Positions 26,572-34,133 of a DNA stretch of 64,000 bases are shown one piece after another. Below the pieces are notes generated by a model. That model saw only the letters and a list, made by a program, of their open reading frames with translations, ran no database searches and was not told the origin of the DNA. This DNA is from Candidatus Zixiibacteriota bacterium (GTDB lineage Bacteria > Zixibacteria > MSB-5A5 > SM23-73-2): assembly GCA_030615745.1 (NCBI GenBank), contig JAUWYR010000002.1:27470-91469 (forward strand), in the 5' to 3' direction. Both the position numbers and the translations under genes were made by a program. How positions within the stretch are numbered: the first letter of the stretch is position 1; each line of letters begins with the position of its first letter.

Positions 26572-27414
26572 ATGATTCTTTTAGGTGCGCACACCTCAAT
26601 TGGTGGTGGGGTTTTCAAAGCACTCTTAAGAGGAAAGGAGCTTGAGTGCACAACTATCCAGATATTTACCAAGAACGCTAACCAGTGGTATACAAAAGAG
26701 CTCAAAATTGAGGATATTGAAAAATTTAAAAAGACTCAAAAAGAAACAGGGATAAAACCAGTGGTTGCGCATAATTCATATTTGATTAATATTGGCTCAA
26801 AAGATAAAGACTTGTTGAAAAAATCACAGGAATCACTTCTTTTAGAGCTTACCCGAACAGAGAAATTAGGCTTACAATATCTTGTTATGCATCCTGGTTC
26901 AAATCCTGATGAAAAAGATGGAATAAAAAGGATAGCAAATTCTTTAAATTGGGTTCACCAGAAAACTCCTCAATATAAGGCTATAATCTGTTTGGAGACA
27001 ACTGCTGGACAGGGAAACACTTTTGGGTGGAGATTTGAGCAATTAGCTCAAATTATTGAATTAGTTGAAGAAAAAGGCAGATTAGGCGTTTGTTATGACA
27101 CCGCACACACCTTTGCTGGAGGCTATGATATAAGGGATAAGAAAGCTTATGATGAGACCTTCAGAGAGTTCAATAAGATTATTGGACGAAAAAGGATAAA
27201 GGTTATCCATTTAAACGACTCAAAAAAAGGTTTGGGAACAAGGGTTGATAGACATGAGCATATCGGAAAAGGCTTTATAGGTTTGGTCGCTTTTGAAATC
27301 TTAATGAATGATTCAAAGTTTGAAAAGATTCCAAAGATAATCGAGACCCCAAAAATTGAAGATTGGGATAGGATAAATTTGAAATTGTTAAAGAGTTTGG
27401 TGAAAAATAAATAA
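26572..27414 (+). CDS. nfo: Endonuclease IV (AP endonuclease)
   Basis: A 280-residue Nfo. The start MILLGAHTSIGGG and the segments IFTKNANQW, HPGSN, CLETTAGQG, CYDTAHTFAGGYD and the zinc-ligand stretch HLNDSKKGLGTRVDRHEHIGKG are diagnostic. It cuts at abasic sites in base-excision repair, using three metal ions held by His, Glu and Asp residues in these motifs. The next gene starts directly after the stop codon. Confidence 0.97.
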   Translation: MILLGAHTSIGGGVFKALLRGKELECTTIQIFTKNANQWYTKELKIEDIEKFKKTQKETGIKPVVAHNSYLINIGSKDKDLLKKSQESLLLELTRTEKLGLQYLVMHPGSNPDEKDGIKRIANSLNWVHQKTPQYKAIICLETTAGQGNTFGWRFEQLAQIIELVEEKGRLGVCYDTAHTFAGGYDIRDKKAYDETFREFNKIIGRKRIKVIHLNDSKKGLGTRVDRHEHIGKGFIGLVAFEILMNDSKFEKIPKIIETPKIEDWDRINLKLLKSLVKNK

Positions 27415-29319
27415 ATGAAAAAGCTCTTTTTATTTTTCCTCATTTTATTCTTTTTATGCACATCTTTTACCTTTTCATACCAATCTCTTGATGCATACGC
27501 ATATATTCAGTTGAAAATAATGGTGGAGGAGGGTAGTGAAAAAGACTCTTCAGGTTTTCAGCTTATAGACCAAAGAAAAATGATTTTAAAAGAGGGAAAA
27601 GAGAATTTCTGTTTTTTAGGGAATTTCACCCTTTATGTAACTCCGACAATAATCGAGGATAAAATCTTTTTATCAGTTGAGCTTTATACCTTGGGACCTC
27701 AAGTTCAAAAGATCTCAAAGGAGCTTTTAACATCTTCAGGTGAGCTTTTGGAATTTGGTAGGGTGAGGGTCAAAGAAGATAGGGTCTTTCGGGTCTGGAT
27801 TTCTCCTTCTTTGTGGAATGTAGGAAAAAGAATTGATTGGTGCGACTTTTCACCAAAAGATCCGGATGATTTTTATTCTGAGGTGAGTATTCATTATACA
27901 TTCTATTGTATGAAAAATTCCTTGGCAGATTTTCACTGGCTTAAAAACAAGGATTTTTTGGAGAAAGTTTATAAAAAGCACAAGAAATCCTGGATGTTTT
28001 CCTACCCTGAGAAAATAGATTATTTTCTTTCCCCCTGTTATCTATCAGGGGTGGGATGGGATTTTCGGTTCGAAAGCGCTCTGGATCCAGTTAAAAATAG
28101 CGTATTTGTTGTCTATAACAAAGAAAAAAAAGGGCTCTTCTCACCTTTTGCAATGGAGTTGCTTTATTACAGGTATTGGGGTTATGCTCCGAAGTTTATA
28201 GTAGAAGGACTTGCTGGAGAAAGAGATTTAGCTCACTTTTATGCCAAAAAACTTAAAAAGAAGAAAAACTTAATTCCTTTAAAAAAGCTTATATTATCAA
28301 AAGATTATAGAAGCTATCCGAAAGATTTGGCTTTTTATTCCGCCTCATCCTTTGTGAGTTTTTTGATTGAGAAATACGGGCAGGGTGAGTTCAAAAAATT
28401 TTATAATGAGGTTACTGACCTCACATTGGATGAAGTCCTTTTTTCAATTTATAAAAAAAACATTTGCGAATTAGAAGCTGAGTGGCACAATTTTTTGGAT
28501 GAATACTCTCCTTCTGCCTGGAAACTATTGGAATTCGCAACAACTAAATTATCCTATAATGAGTATGACCAGGCAATAGTTCTTTTAAAAGATGCGCTTG
28601 AGCATATAAGCGAAGAAGACATTCTCACACCTTTGTATCATCTTACCAATGCTTATTTTATGGCTGGCAGATACTCAGATGCGAAAGAAAGTGTTAATAA
28701 AATGCTTGAGATAAAACCAGAAGAACCAGAGCTATGGAATGCCTTAGGTAATAATTATTTTTTTGATGGAGAGGACTCTTTGGCAAAAAAAGCTTTTTTT
28801 AAAGCCTTAGAACTCGCTCCTGATTATGGTGATTGTTACTTTAAGTTGGGCAAAATTTCTCTAAGACAAAAAGATTTTGGGAATGCTATAACTTATTTTT
28901 CAGAGGCAGAAAGTTTAGCAGGGAATTTATTGGATTTAATTGAGGTTAATCTCTGTTTTGGCGAAGTATATGATTTTTTATGCGATGATAGTCTGAAAAA
29001 CGATAAATACAAAAAAGCCTTAGATTATTCAAAAAGGTTTACTAAAAACGCACCGGAAAGTCCTCTTTCTTATCTTAAGATGGGTGAATCCTTTTTAGGA
29101 TTAGGCGATCTTGGTTCTGCTATAGATTATCTGAATACAGCTTTGTTTTTGGAGAGAAGACCCAACCTGTTAGGCGAAATCTATTTAGCCTTGGGCAAAG
29201 CTTATCAAAAAAAAGGCGATCTGTCTATGGCTAAAACCCTTTACAAAAAAGTTCTTTACACAACTTCAAACAAAAAAGATTTAGAAGAGGCTAAGAAATC
29301 TTTAAAAGATTTGGATTAG
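27415..29319 (+). CDS. Exported TPR protein with a degenerate peptidase-MA-like domain
   Basis: A 634-residue protein with a signal peptide (hydrophobic about 3-20). The middle part has the layout of a peptidase MA-like domain: MELLYYRYWGYAPKFIVEGLAG and a later SFVSFLIEKYGQGEFKKFY. The HExxH pair is missing (ELLYY instead), so it is probably not a peptidase. From about residue 370 to the end it has at least five TPR units, such as ALGNNYFFDGEDSLAKKAF. It lies between nfo and the BatA-like gene. It could be a periplasmic scaffold for the MoxR/VWA proteins, but that is inference. Confidence 0.75.
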   Translation: MKKLFLFFLILFFLCTSFTFSYQSLDAYAYIQLKIMVEEGSEKDSSGFQLIDQRKMILKEGKENFCFLGNFTLYVTPTIIEDKIFLSVELYTLGPQVQKISKELLTSSGELLEFGRVRVKEDRVFRVWISPSLWNVGKRIDWCDFSPKDPDDFYSEVSIHYTFYCMKNSLADFHWLKNKDFLEKVYKKHKKSWMFSYPEKIDYFLSPCYLSGVGWDFRFESALDPVKNSVFVVYNKEKKGLFSPFAMELLYYRYWGYAPKFIVEGLAGERDLAHFYAKKLKKKKNLIPLKKLILSKDYRSYPKDLAFYSASSFVSFLIEKYGQGEFKKFYNEVTDLTLDEVLFSIYKKNICELEAEWHNFLDEYSPSAWKLLEFATTKLSYNEYDQAIVLLKDALEHISEEDILTPLYHLTNAYFMAGRYSDAKESVNKMLEIKPEEPELWNALGNNYFFDGEDSLAKKAFFKALELAPDYGDCYFKLGKISLRQKDFGNAITYFSEAESLAGNLLDLIEVNLCFGEVYDFLCDDSLKNDKYKKALDYSKRFTKNAPESPLSYLKMGESFLGLGDLGSAIDYLNTALFLERRPNLLGEIYLALGKAYQKKGDLSMAKTLYKKVLYTTSNKKDLEEAKKSLKDLD

Positions 29320-29326
29320 AGATTAT

Positions 29327-31462
29327 ATGTTAGGTTTTTTAAATCCCTTAATTTTACTTGCCACTCCAGCTACATTGATACCGCTTCTTATCCACATATT
29401 TAATCGCAGGAGATTAAAGAAGTTAGATTTCAGCTCGATTCAGCTTTTAAAATCTTTTGAGAAGACCAAGCTTAAAAGGATAAGATTAAAGGAGCTTCTT
29501 CTTCTTTTATTGCGCTGTTTGATAATCTTTTTAGTTGTGATGGCATTTGCTCGCCCTACCTGGAAAGGTAGCTTAGAGACTTTTGGCTCTTCTGCACAGA
29601 CATCCGCAGTGATTTTACTCGATAACTCTTTTAGCACAAAATTCGAGACCAAAGAAGGCAGCATTTTTGAGATTGGCAAAAAAAGGGCAAAAGAACTTTT
29701 AACTATTTTTGGAGAAAAAGATGAAATTAGCCTGGTTGTTTTCAACTCTGAGTTAGAGCTTTTGACCTCTGAGCCGAGTTCAGATATAAAAGCTTTAAAA
29801 AACTTGATAAAAGAGGTCTCTTCATCTTTTTTCTCGACTGATATAAAAAAAGCATTGTCTTTTGCAAAGGAAAGACTGAAAAGCTCAAAGAATCTTAACA
29901 AGGAGATATATCTTTTATCAGACCTTCAAAGAGCTGGATGGTTGGGCAAAAATTTATCTTCTATCGGTGATGAGAGTATGCGTATGCCGAAGGTCAAGAG
30001 ACATCAAGAGATCGGTATCGATCAAGAGATAAGGTTATATGTGGTTGGGTTGTGGGAGGAGAAGAAAAAAAATGTTGGGATAGTCAAAACAGGTTTTGGG
30101 GAAGAGTTAATCCTCAAAAACAGGCCCTTCAGGTTAAATGCTAAACTCCGTAATTTTTCCCAAGAACCACAAAAAGACCTTTTGGTGGCTTTGTATTTAG
30201 ATAAAAAAAGGGTGAGTCAGACAGACATTGTTCTTGAGCCTCAAAGCGACTTTGATTTAGGATTTGTTCAATCGGAGGACGATGTTGGACTGCATCACGG
30301 TTTTTTCGAGATAGAGGATGATGAGCTTTTAGTTGATAACAGAAGATATTTTGTCTTTTATGTTCCTGAAAAAATTAAAGTCTTAATTTTAGGTGAAAAT
30401 TTAGGTGATAACTATTATCTCAATTTAGCATTAAACCCAACTGAGGAGAAAAATTGGCACTTTGAGATCAACTCAACCACCTTGAAATCATTTAAAAAGC
30501 CATCATTTTCCGAATATGATGTTGTTATTTTATCCAATGTGAAAAGTTTAAACTCAAGTCAATTAAATAACTTAGAGACTTTTATAAAAAGTGGTGGTGG
30601 TCTTGTTTTAGGGTTGAATAAAAAAATCGATTTCGAATTTTATAACCAGAAGATAATGAGTAAATTTTTTGGCACAAAGATTTCAAAAATTAACTCCTCA
30701 AAAAAGAAAGGATTTTTCCCTTTGGGCAAAATAGATTTTGACCATCCTATATTTCAGGTATACAAAGATGAAAAGGAAATCCCTATGGTCAAATTCTACT
30801 ATTATTTCGATTGCCCCGAGAAAAGAGGTTTAAAAGTTTTAGTTAGATTGAGAAACGAAAAGCCAATTCTTTTGGAGAAAAGCTATGGCTTAGGTAAAAT
30901 TTTAGTTTTTTTGAGTTCCTTTGACTCAGATGGAAATGATTTAGTCCTGCACACTTTCTTTGTTCCTTTTGTTCATCGCTGTGTTGAATATCTGAGCAAA
31001 ACTCGGTTCAGTCTGGGATTTGATAAAGATCTTTTAGTGGGAACTAAAATCGAAAGGGAGCTTGACCCATCCTTTTTTGGAAAAAAGATCAAATTGGTTG
31101 AGCCTCAAAAAAAAGAATTTTTTTTAAAACCAGATTTTGTTCAACAAAAATTGAAAGTGAGAACACCCAAAACCTCTTTGCCAGGGATATATTCTATATT
31201 AGCTGATAGCTTAACTGTTGACCGGTTCGCTCTGAATGTGGACCCTTCGGAGTCCGATTTAGAGGTTTTAAAAGATAAGGAGATAAAAAAGATATTAAAA
31301 GGGTGGAACATAATCTTTATAAATCCTCAAGATGACATTTTAGAGAGGATAAAAAGTTCACGTTACGGAAGGGAGTTGGGAAAAGTTTTTTTGTGGTCAG
31401 CCTTTTTCCTTTTGTTTTTGGAGCTTTTTTTATCGAGGACAAAAGGAGAAGAAAAGTATTAA
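29327..31462 (+). CDS. BatA-like VWA membrane protein
   Basis: A 711-residue protein. The N-terminus MLGFLNPLILLATPATLIPL, then IHIFNRRRLKKLDFSSIQLL and a second membrane helix, is the BatA domain. A VWA domain follows (about 90-240; LLDNSFSTKF replaces DxSxS with D-x-S-x-S-T). Next comes a long beta-rich region with a glutamine-amidotransferase-like segment (about 345-520). A last membrane helix lies near the C-terminus. At about residues 217-234 a family A repeat is translated as MRMPKVKRHQEIGIDQEI inside the VWA domain. It probably works with the MoxR and DUF58 proteins. Confidence 0.88.
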   Translation: MLGFLNPLILLATPATLIPLLIHIFNRRRLKKLDFSSIQLLKSFEKTKLKRIRLKELLLLLLRCLIIFLVVMAFARPTWKGSLETFGSSAQTSAVILLDNSFSTKFETKEGSIFEIGKKRAKELLTIFGEKDEISLVVFNSELELLTSEPSSDIKALKNLIKEVSSSFFSTDIKKALSFAKERLKSSKNLNKEIYLLSDLQRAGWLGKNLSSIGDESMRMPKVKRHQEIGIDQEIRLYVVGLWEEKKKNVGIVKTGFGEELILKNRPFRLNAKLRNFSQEPQKDLLVALYLDKKRVSQTDIVLEPQSDFDLGFVQSEDDVGLHHGFFEIEDDELLVDNRRYFVFYVPEKIKVLILGENLGDNYYLNLALNPTEEKNWHFEINSTTLKSFKKPSFSEYDVVILSNVKSLNSSQLNNLETFIKSGGGLVLGLNKKIDFEFYNQKIMSKFFGTKISKINSSKKKGFFPLGKIDFDHPIFQVYKDEKEIPMVKFYYYFDCPEKRGLKVLVRLRNEKPILLEKSYGLGKILVFLSSFDSDGNDLVLHTFFVPFVHRCVEYLSKTRFSLGFDKDLLVGTKIERELDPSFFGKKIKLVEPQKKEFFLKPDFVQQKLKVRTPKTSLPGIYSILADSLTVDRFALNVDPSESDLEVLKDKEIKKILKGWNIIFINPQDDILERIKSSRYGRELGKVFLWSAFFLLFLELFLSRTKGEEKY
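29979..30030. repeat. Interspersed repeat family A, compound copy inside the BatA-like gene
   Basis: TGCGTATGCCGAAGGTCAAG continues to CATCAAGAGA and then TCGGTATCGATCAAGAGAT. It joins the 921-type and 6881-type units in one in-frame insertion of 52 bp. Confidence 0.85.
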
Positions 31463-31495
31463 ATAAAAAATGGGGTTGTTGCCGAAGTCTACAAA

Positions 31496-31579
31496 TGTCA
31501 CCCTGAACGAAGTGAAGGGTCTTTTATTTCGTGGGAAAAATGAGATTCTTCCCCCGCCAAAGGCGGGGTCAGAATGACA
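31496..31579. repeat. REP-like element (TGTCACCCTG...GAATGACA)
   Basis: It begins TGTCACCCTGAACGAAGTGA, contains a CCCCCGCC-AAA-GGCGGGG hairpin and ends AGAATGACA. It is related in style to the ATTGCGAG elements. Confidence 0.75.
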
Positions 31580-31603
31580 CAATGGGGTTGAGCAACAGCC
31601 CAA

Positions 31604-32812
31604 ATGTCGCGGATGTTGAGTAAAAAAAGCTTTGATTTTAAAGATAGATATGCTTTAAGGTTAAATGTGCTTGAACCATATCTTTTCTGTAAGTTGGCTG
31701 AAGCGAAAAAGAGGTCAAAAAAAGAATTAATCGATTTAGGTGCAGGAGACCCTGACCTTTTCCCTCCAAAAAAGATAATTGAAACTATAAAAAAGGAGGC
31801 TTTAAAACCAGAAAATCATCGCCATCCTGTTTATGAGGGTATTTGGGAGCTGAAGGAAGCCATAGTTGAGTGGTTTTATCAAAGATTCAGGGTGAAACTT
31901 GATCCTAAAAAAGAGGTTTTGGTCTTAGCTGGTTCAAAAGAGGGTCTTGGTCTTATAAGCTGGGCTATTTTGAATCGAGGTGAGGAGGCTTTAGTTCCTG
32001 ATCCAGGATATCCGATCTACAGAAGGTCTGTTCTACTTTGTGGTGGCAAGCCAGTTTTTTTCCCTCTCTTAGAAAAGAATGATTGGCTTTTAGATTTTGA
32101 AAAAATAAAGATTGGACCAAAGACCAAGCTTTTATTTCTAAATTATCCTCATAATCCGACTGGAGCGGTTCTGGATTCAGATTTTTTTGAAAAAATATAT
32201 TCTTTTGCTAAAAAAAACCAGATTATTGTGTGTAATGATATGGCATATTCGGAAATCACTTTCGATGGTTACATCTCCCCGAGCTTTTTGCAGATAAAAG
32301 GTGCAAAAAATCTCTGTCTTGAGTTTTATTCATTTTCCAAGACCTATTCTATGAGCGGATGGAGGCTTGGATTTGTGGTGGGGAATAGAGATTTGATCGA
32401 TGCGCTATTTAAGGTTAAGGTTACTTCTAACTCAGGAGTTTTTCACCTGATTCAGAAGGCGGGAATAACAGCTTTGAGACTTCCAAAAAAAGAGGTCGAA
32501 AAGATAAAAGAGATTTATCAGAAGAGGAGAGATATTTTAACTGATGGATTGATGAGGCTTGGTTGGAAGGTGAAAAGACCGAAAGGGACGATCTACCTCT
32601 GGGCAAAGATTCCGAATTTTTCTTCTAAAAAAAGAGATTCAAAAAAGTTCTGTTTGAATCTGCTCAAAAAAAAAGGAATTTTAACCACACCGGGCGCAGG
32701 CTTTGGTGAAAACGGGGAGGGATGGGTTCGTTTTTCCCTGACCACTAAAGTTGAAAATATAAATCGGGCTTTGAAAAGAATGGAAAAATTTGATTTTCAG
32801 GAGTTAAATTGA
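31604..32812 (+). CDS. Class I PLP aminotransferase (LL-diaminopimelate/aspartate type)
   Basis: A 402-residue fold-type I aminotransferase. Typical segments are LGAGDPDLFPPKKI, GSKEGLGLISWAILN, PDPGYPIYRRS, LNYPHNPTGAV and the PLP-lysine region SFSKTYSMSGWRLGF. The PDPGYP and overall length resemble the DapL-like second branch, which makes LL-diaminopimelate for peptidoglycan, but aspartate or alanine aminotransferase activity is equally possible from sequence alone. Its stop overlaps the murQ start (TTGA), so the two are coupled. Confidence 0.88.
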   Translation: MSRMLSKKSFDFKDRYALRLNVLEPYLFCKLAEAKKRSKKELIDLGAGDPDLFPPKKIIETIKKEALKPENHRHPVYEGIWELKEAIVEWFYQRFRVKLDPKKEVLVLAGSKEGLGLISWAILNRGEEALVPDPGYPIYRRSVLLCGGKPVFFPLLEKNDWLLDFEKIKIGPKTKLLFLNYPHNPTGAVLDSDFFEKIYSFAKKNQIIVCNDMAYSEITFDGYISPSFLQIKGAKNLCLEFYSFSKTYSMSGWRLGFVVGNRDLIDALFKVKVTSNSGVFHLIQKAGITALRLPKKEVEKIKEIYQKRRDILTDGLMRLGWKVKRPKGTIYLWAKIPNFSSKKRDSKKFCLNLLKKKGILTTPGAGFGENGEGWVRFSLTTKVENINRALKRMEKFDFQELN

Positions 32813-33723
32813 GCAAAAAAGTTTTTGAGGAGATAAAAAGCTTAATCACAGAAAGTCCTAATCCAGAGACCGAAAATATCGATTCAAAATCGACCAAAAA
32901 GATTTTAGAGTTGATAAACAAAGAGGACCAGAAGATAGCAAAAGAGGTAAAAAAAACAATACCACAGATAGTAAAGGGTGTTGACCTTATTGTGTCATCA
33001 CTTAAGGGCGGTGGGAGACTTTTTTATATAGGTGCCGGGACAAGTGGAAGGCTTGGAGTCCTGGATTCTGCTGAGTGTCCCCCCACTTTCGGAACAGACC
33101 CAAAAAAGATTTCGGGGATAATAGCTGGAGGATATAAAACCTTAGTCAGGTCAAAAGAGGGAGTGGAGGATGACTTCTCCTCTGGTGAGGAGGATTTGAA
33201 AAAGAGAAATCTAAATAAATGCGATGTGGTCGTTGGAATAGCTGCTTCCAGAAGAACACCTTATGTCTTAGGTGCTTTAAAATATGCTAAAAAAATTAAA
33301 GCTAAAACCATTTTTTTGTTCTGTAATCCCTCGTCTCAACTTGAAATCAAGCCCGATGTTGTTATCTCCCCTGTTTTGGGCCCGGAGGTTATCGCTGGCT
33401 CCACTCGAATGAAGGCAGGGACAGCACAGAAGCTTATTTTAAATATGCTCTCAACCTGTGCTATGATTAAGCTCGGGAAAGTCTATAAAAATTTAATGGT
33501 AGACCTCCAGGCAAAAAGCAAAAAGCTTGAAGAACGCTCCAAAAGGATAATAATGATTTTAACTGGTTTGGATTATGAAAAAGCAGGAGTGTATCTGAAA
33601 AAGGCTGATGGAAAAGTGAAAAAAGCTTTGTTGATGATTCTGGCTAAAGTCGATAAAAAGGAAGCGGAAAAGAGATTGAAAAAATCTATGGGCTTTGTGA
33701 GGGAAGCTTTGGAAGAAAAGTAA
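32809..33723 (+). CDS. murQ: N-acetylmuramic acid 6-phosphate etherase
   Basis: A 304-residue SIS-domain protein with MurQ hallmarks: ESPNPETENIDSKSTKKIL, GRLFYIGAGTSGRLGVLDSAECPPTFGTDP and GPEVIAGSTRMKAGTAQK. It removes lactate from MurNAc-6-phosphate in cell-wall recycling. It starts with TTG at 32809, after CAGGAG, overlapping the aminotransferase stop. The C-terminal helical region is complete. The type III R-M island begins just after its stop. Confidence 0.94.
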   Translation: MSKKVFEEIKSLITESPNPETENIDSKSTKKILELINKEDQKIAKEVKKTIPQIVKGVDLIVSSLKGGGRLFYIGAGTSGRLGVLDSAECPPTFGTDPKKISGIIAGGYKTLVRSKEGVEDDFSSGEEDLKKRNLNKCDVVVGIAASRRTPYVLGALKYAKKIKAKTIFLFCNPSSQLEIKPDVVISPVLGPEVIAGSTRMKAGTAQKLILNMLSTCAMIKLGKVYKNLMVDLQAKSKKLEERSKRIIMILTGLDYEKAGVYLKKADGKVKKALLMILAKVDKKEAEKRLKKSMGFVREALEEK

Positions 33724-33727
33724 AAAA

Positions 33728-33741
33728 TCCCGATTTAAAAA
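33728..33741. repeat. Left direct repeat flanking the type III R-M island
   Basis: TCCCGATTTAAAAA, repeated exactly at 39268-39281 beyond the other end of the minus-strand island. It may mark the insertion boundaries. Confidence 0.5.
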
Positions 33742-33842
33742 GAAAAGGTATTTATGGTATTATCTCCCCATCTCCAACCATTTTTAACCTTAAAAGTATC
33801 TCCATCAATTACTTCGCTCACCGTAAATTCTGCCTTCGCCCC
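33735..33842 (-). pseudogene. Fragment of a second SNase-like nuclease
   Basis: On the minus strand the DNA reads EFTVSEVIDGDTFKV, then KNGWRWGDNTINT. This is the start of a staphylococcal nuclease-like domain of a different subtype from the gene next to it. It is in another frame from the complete gene and ends at a stop inside the 14-bp direct repeat, so it is cut off at the island border. No start codon of its own is evident. Confidence 0.65.
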
Positions 33843-33843
33843 C

Positions 33844-34116
33844 CTATTGTTTTATTTTTTTCTGCATTTTCTTATTTACAGATTCACGGCCTAAGTAGAC
33901 ATTGGCGACTGCTCTGCCATATTTATCACGACTAACAGTATCAATTCTTACTTCCTCTCCCTCAATCATCCTACTAAGAGCCTCTTTTGTTTTAGCAGAA
34001 CCACGCTGTCCTTTCTCTGGGGCATCTACATTCGCAAGCCTTACAGGGTTCTTTCGGCTGGCTGTTTCAAATGTATCGCCATCGATAATCTTTGTAACTT
34101 TTTCCTTTCTTGCCAT
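33844..34116 (-). CDS. Short SNase-like (thermonuclease) protein
   Basis: A 90-residue nuclease domain. VTKIIDGDTFE is the conserved first strand, VRLANVDAPE holds the first catalytic Arg, and DKYGRAVANVY holds the last. The usual C-terminal helices after VN are nearly missing, so the protein is about 40-60 residues shorter than full SNase domains. I start it at the ATG at 34116 because GAAAGGAG lies before it. It begins 17 bp after the res gene ends, so it is probably the third gene of the mod-res operon. It has no signal peptide, so it would act inside the cell. Confidence 0.8.
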   Translation of the reverse strand: MARKEKVTKIIDGDTFETASRKNPVRLANVDAPEKGQRGSAKTKEALSRMIEGEEVRIDTVSRDKYGRAVANVYLGRESVNKKMQKKIKQ

Positions 34117-34133
34117 TATTTTACTCCTTTCTA

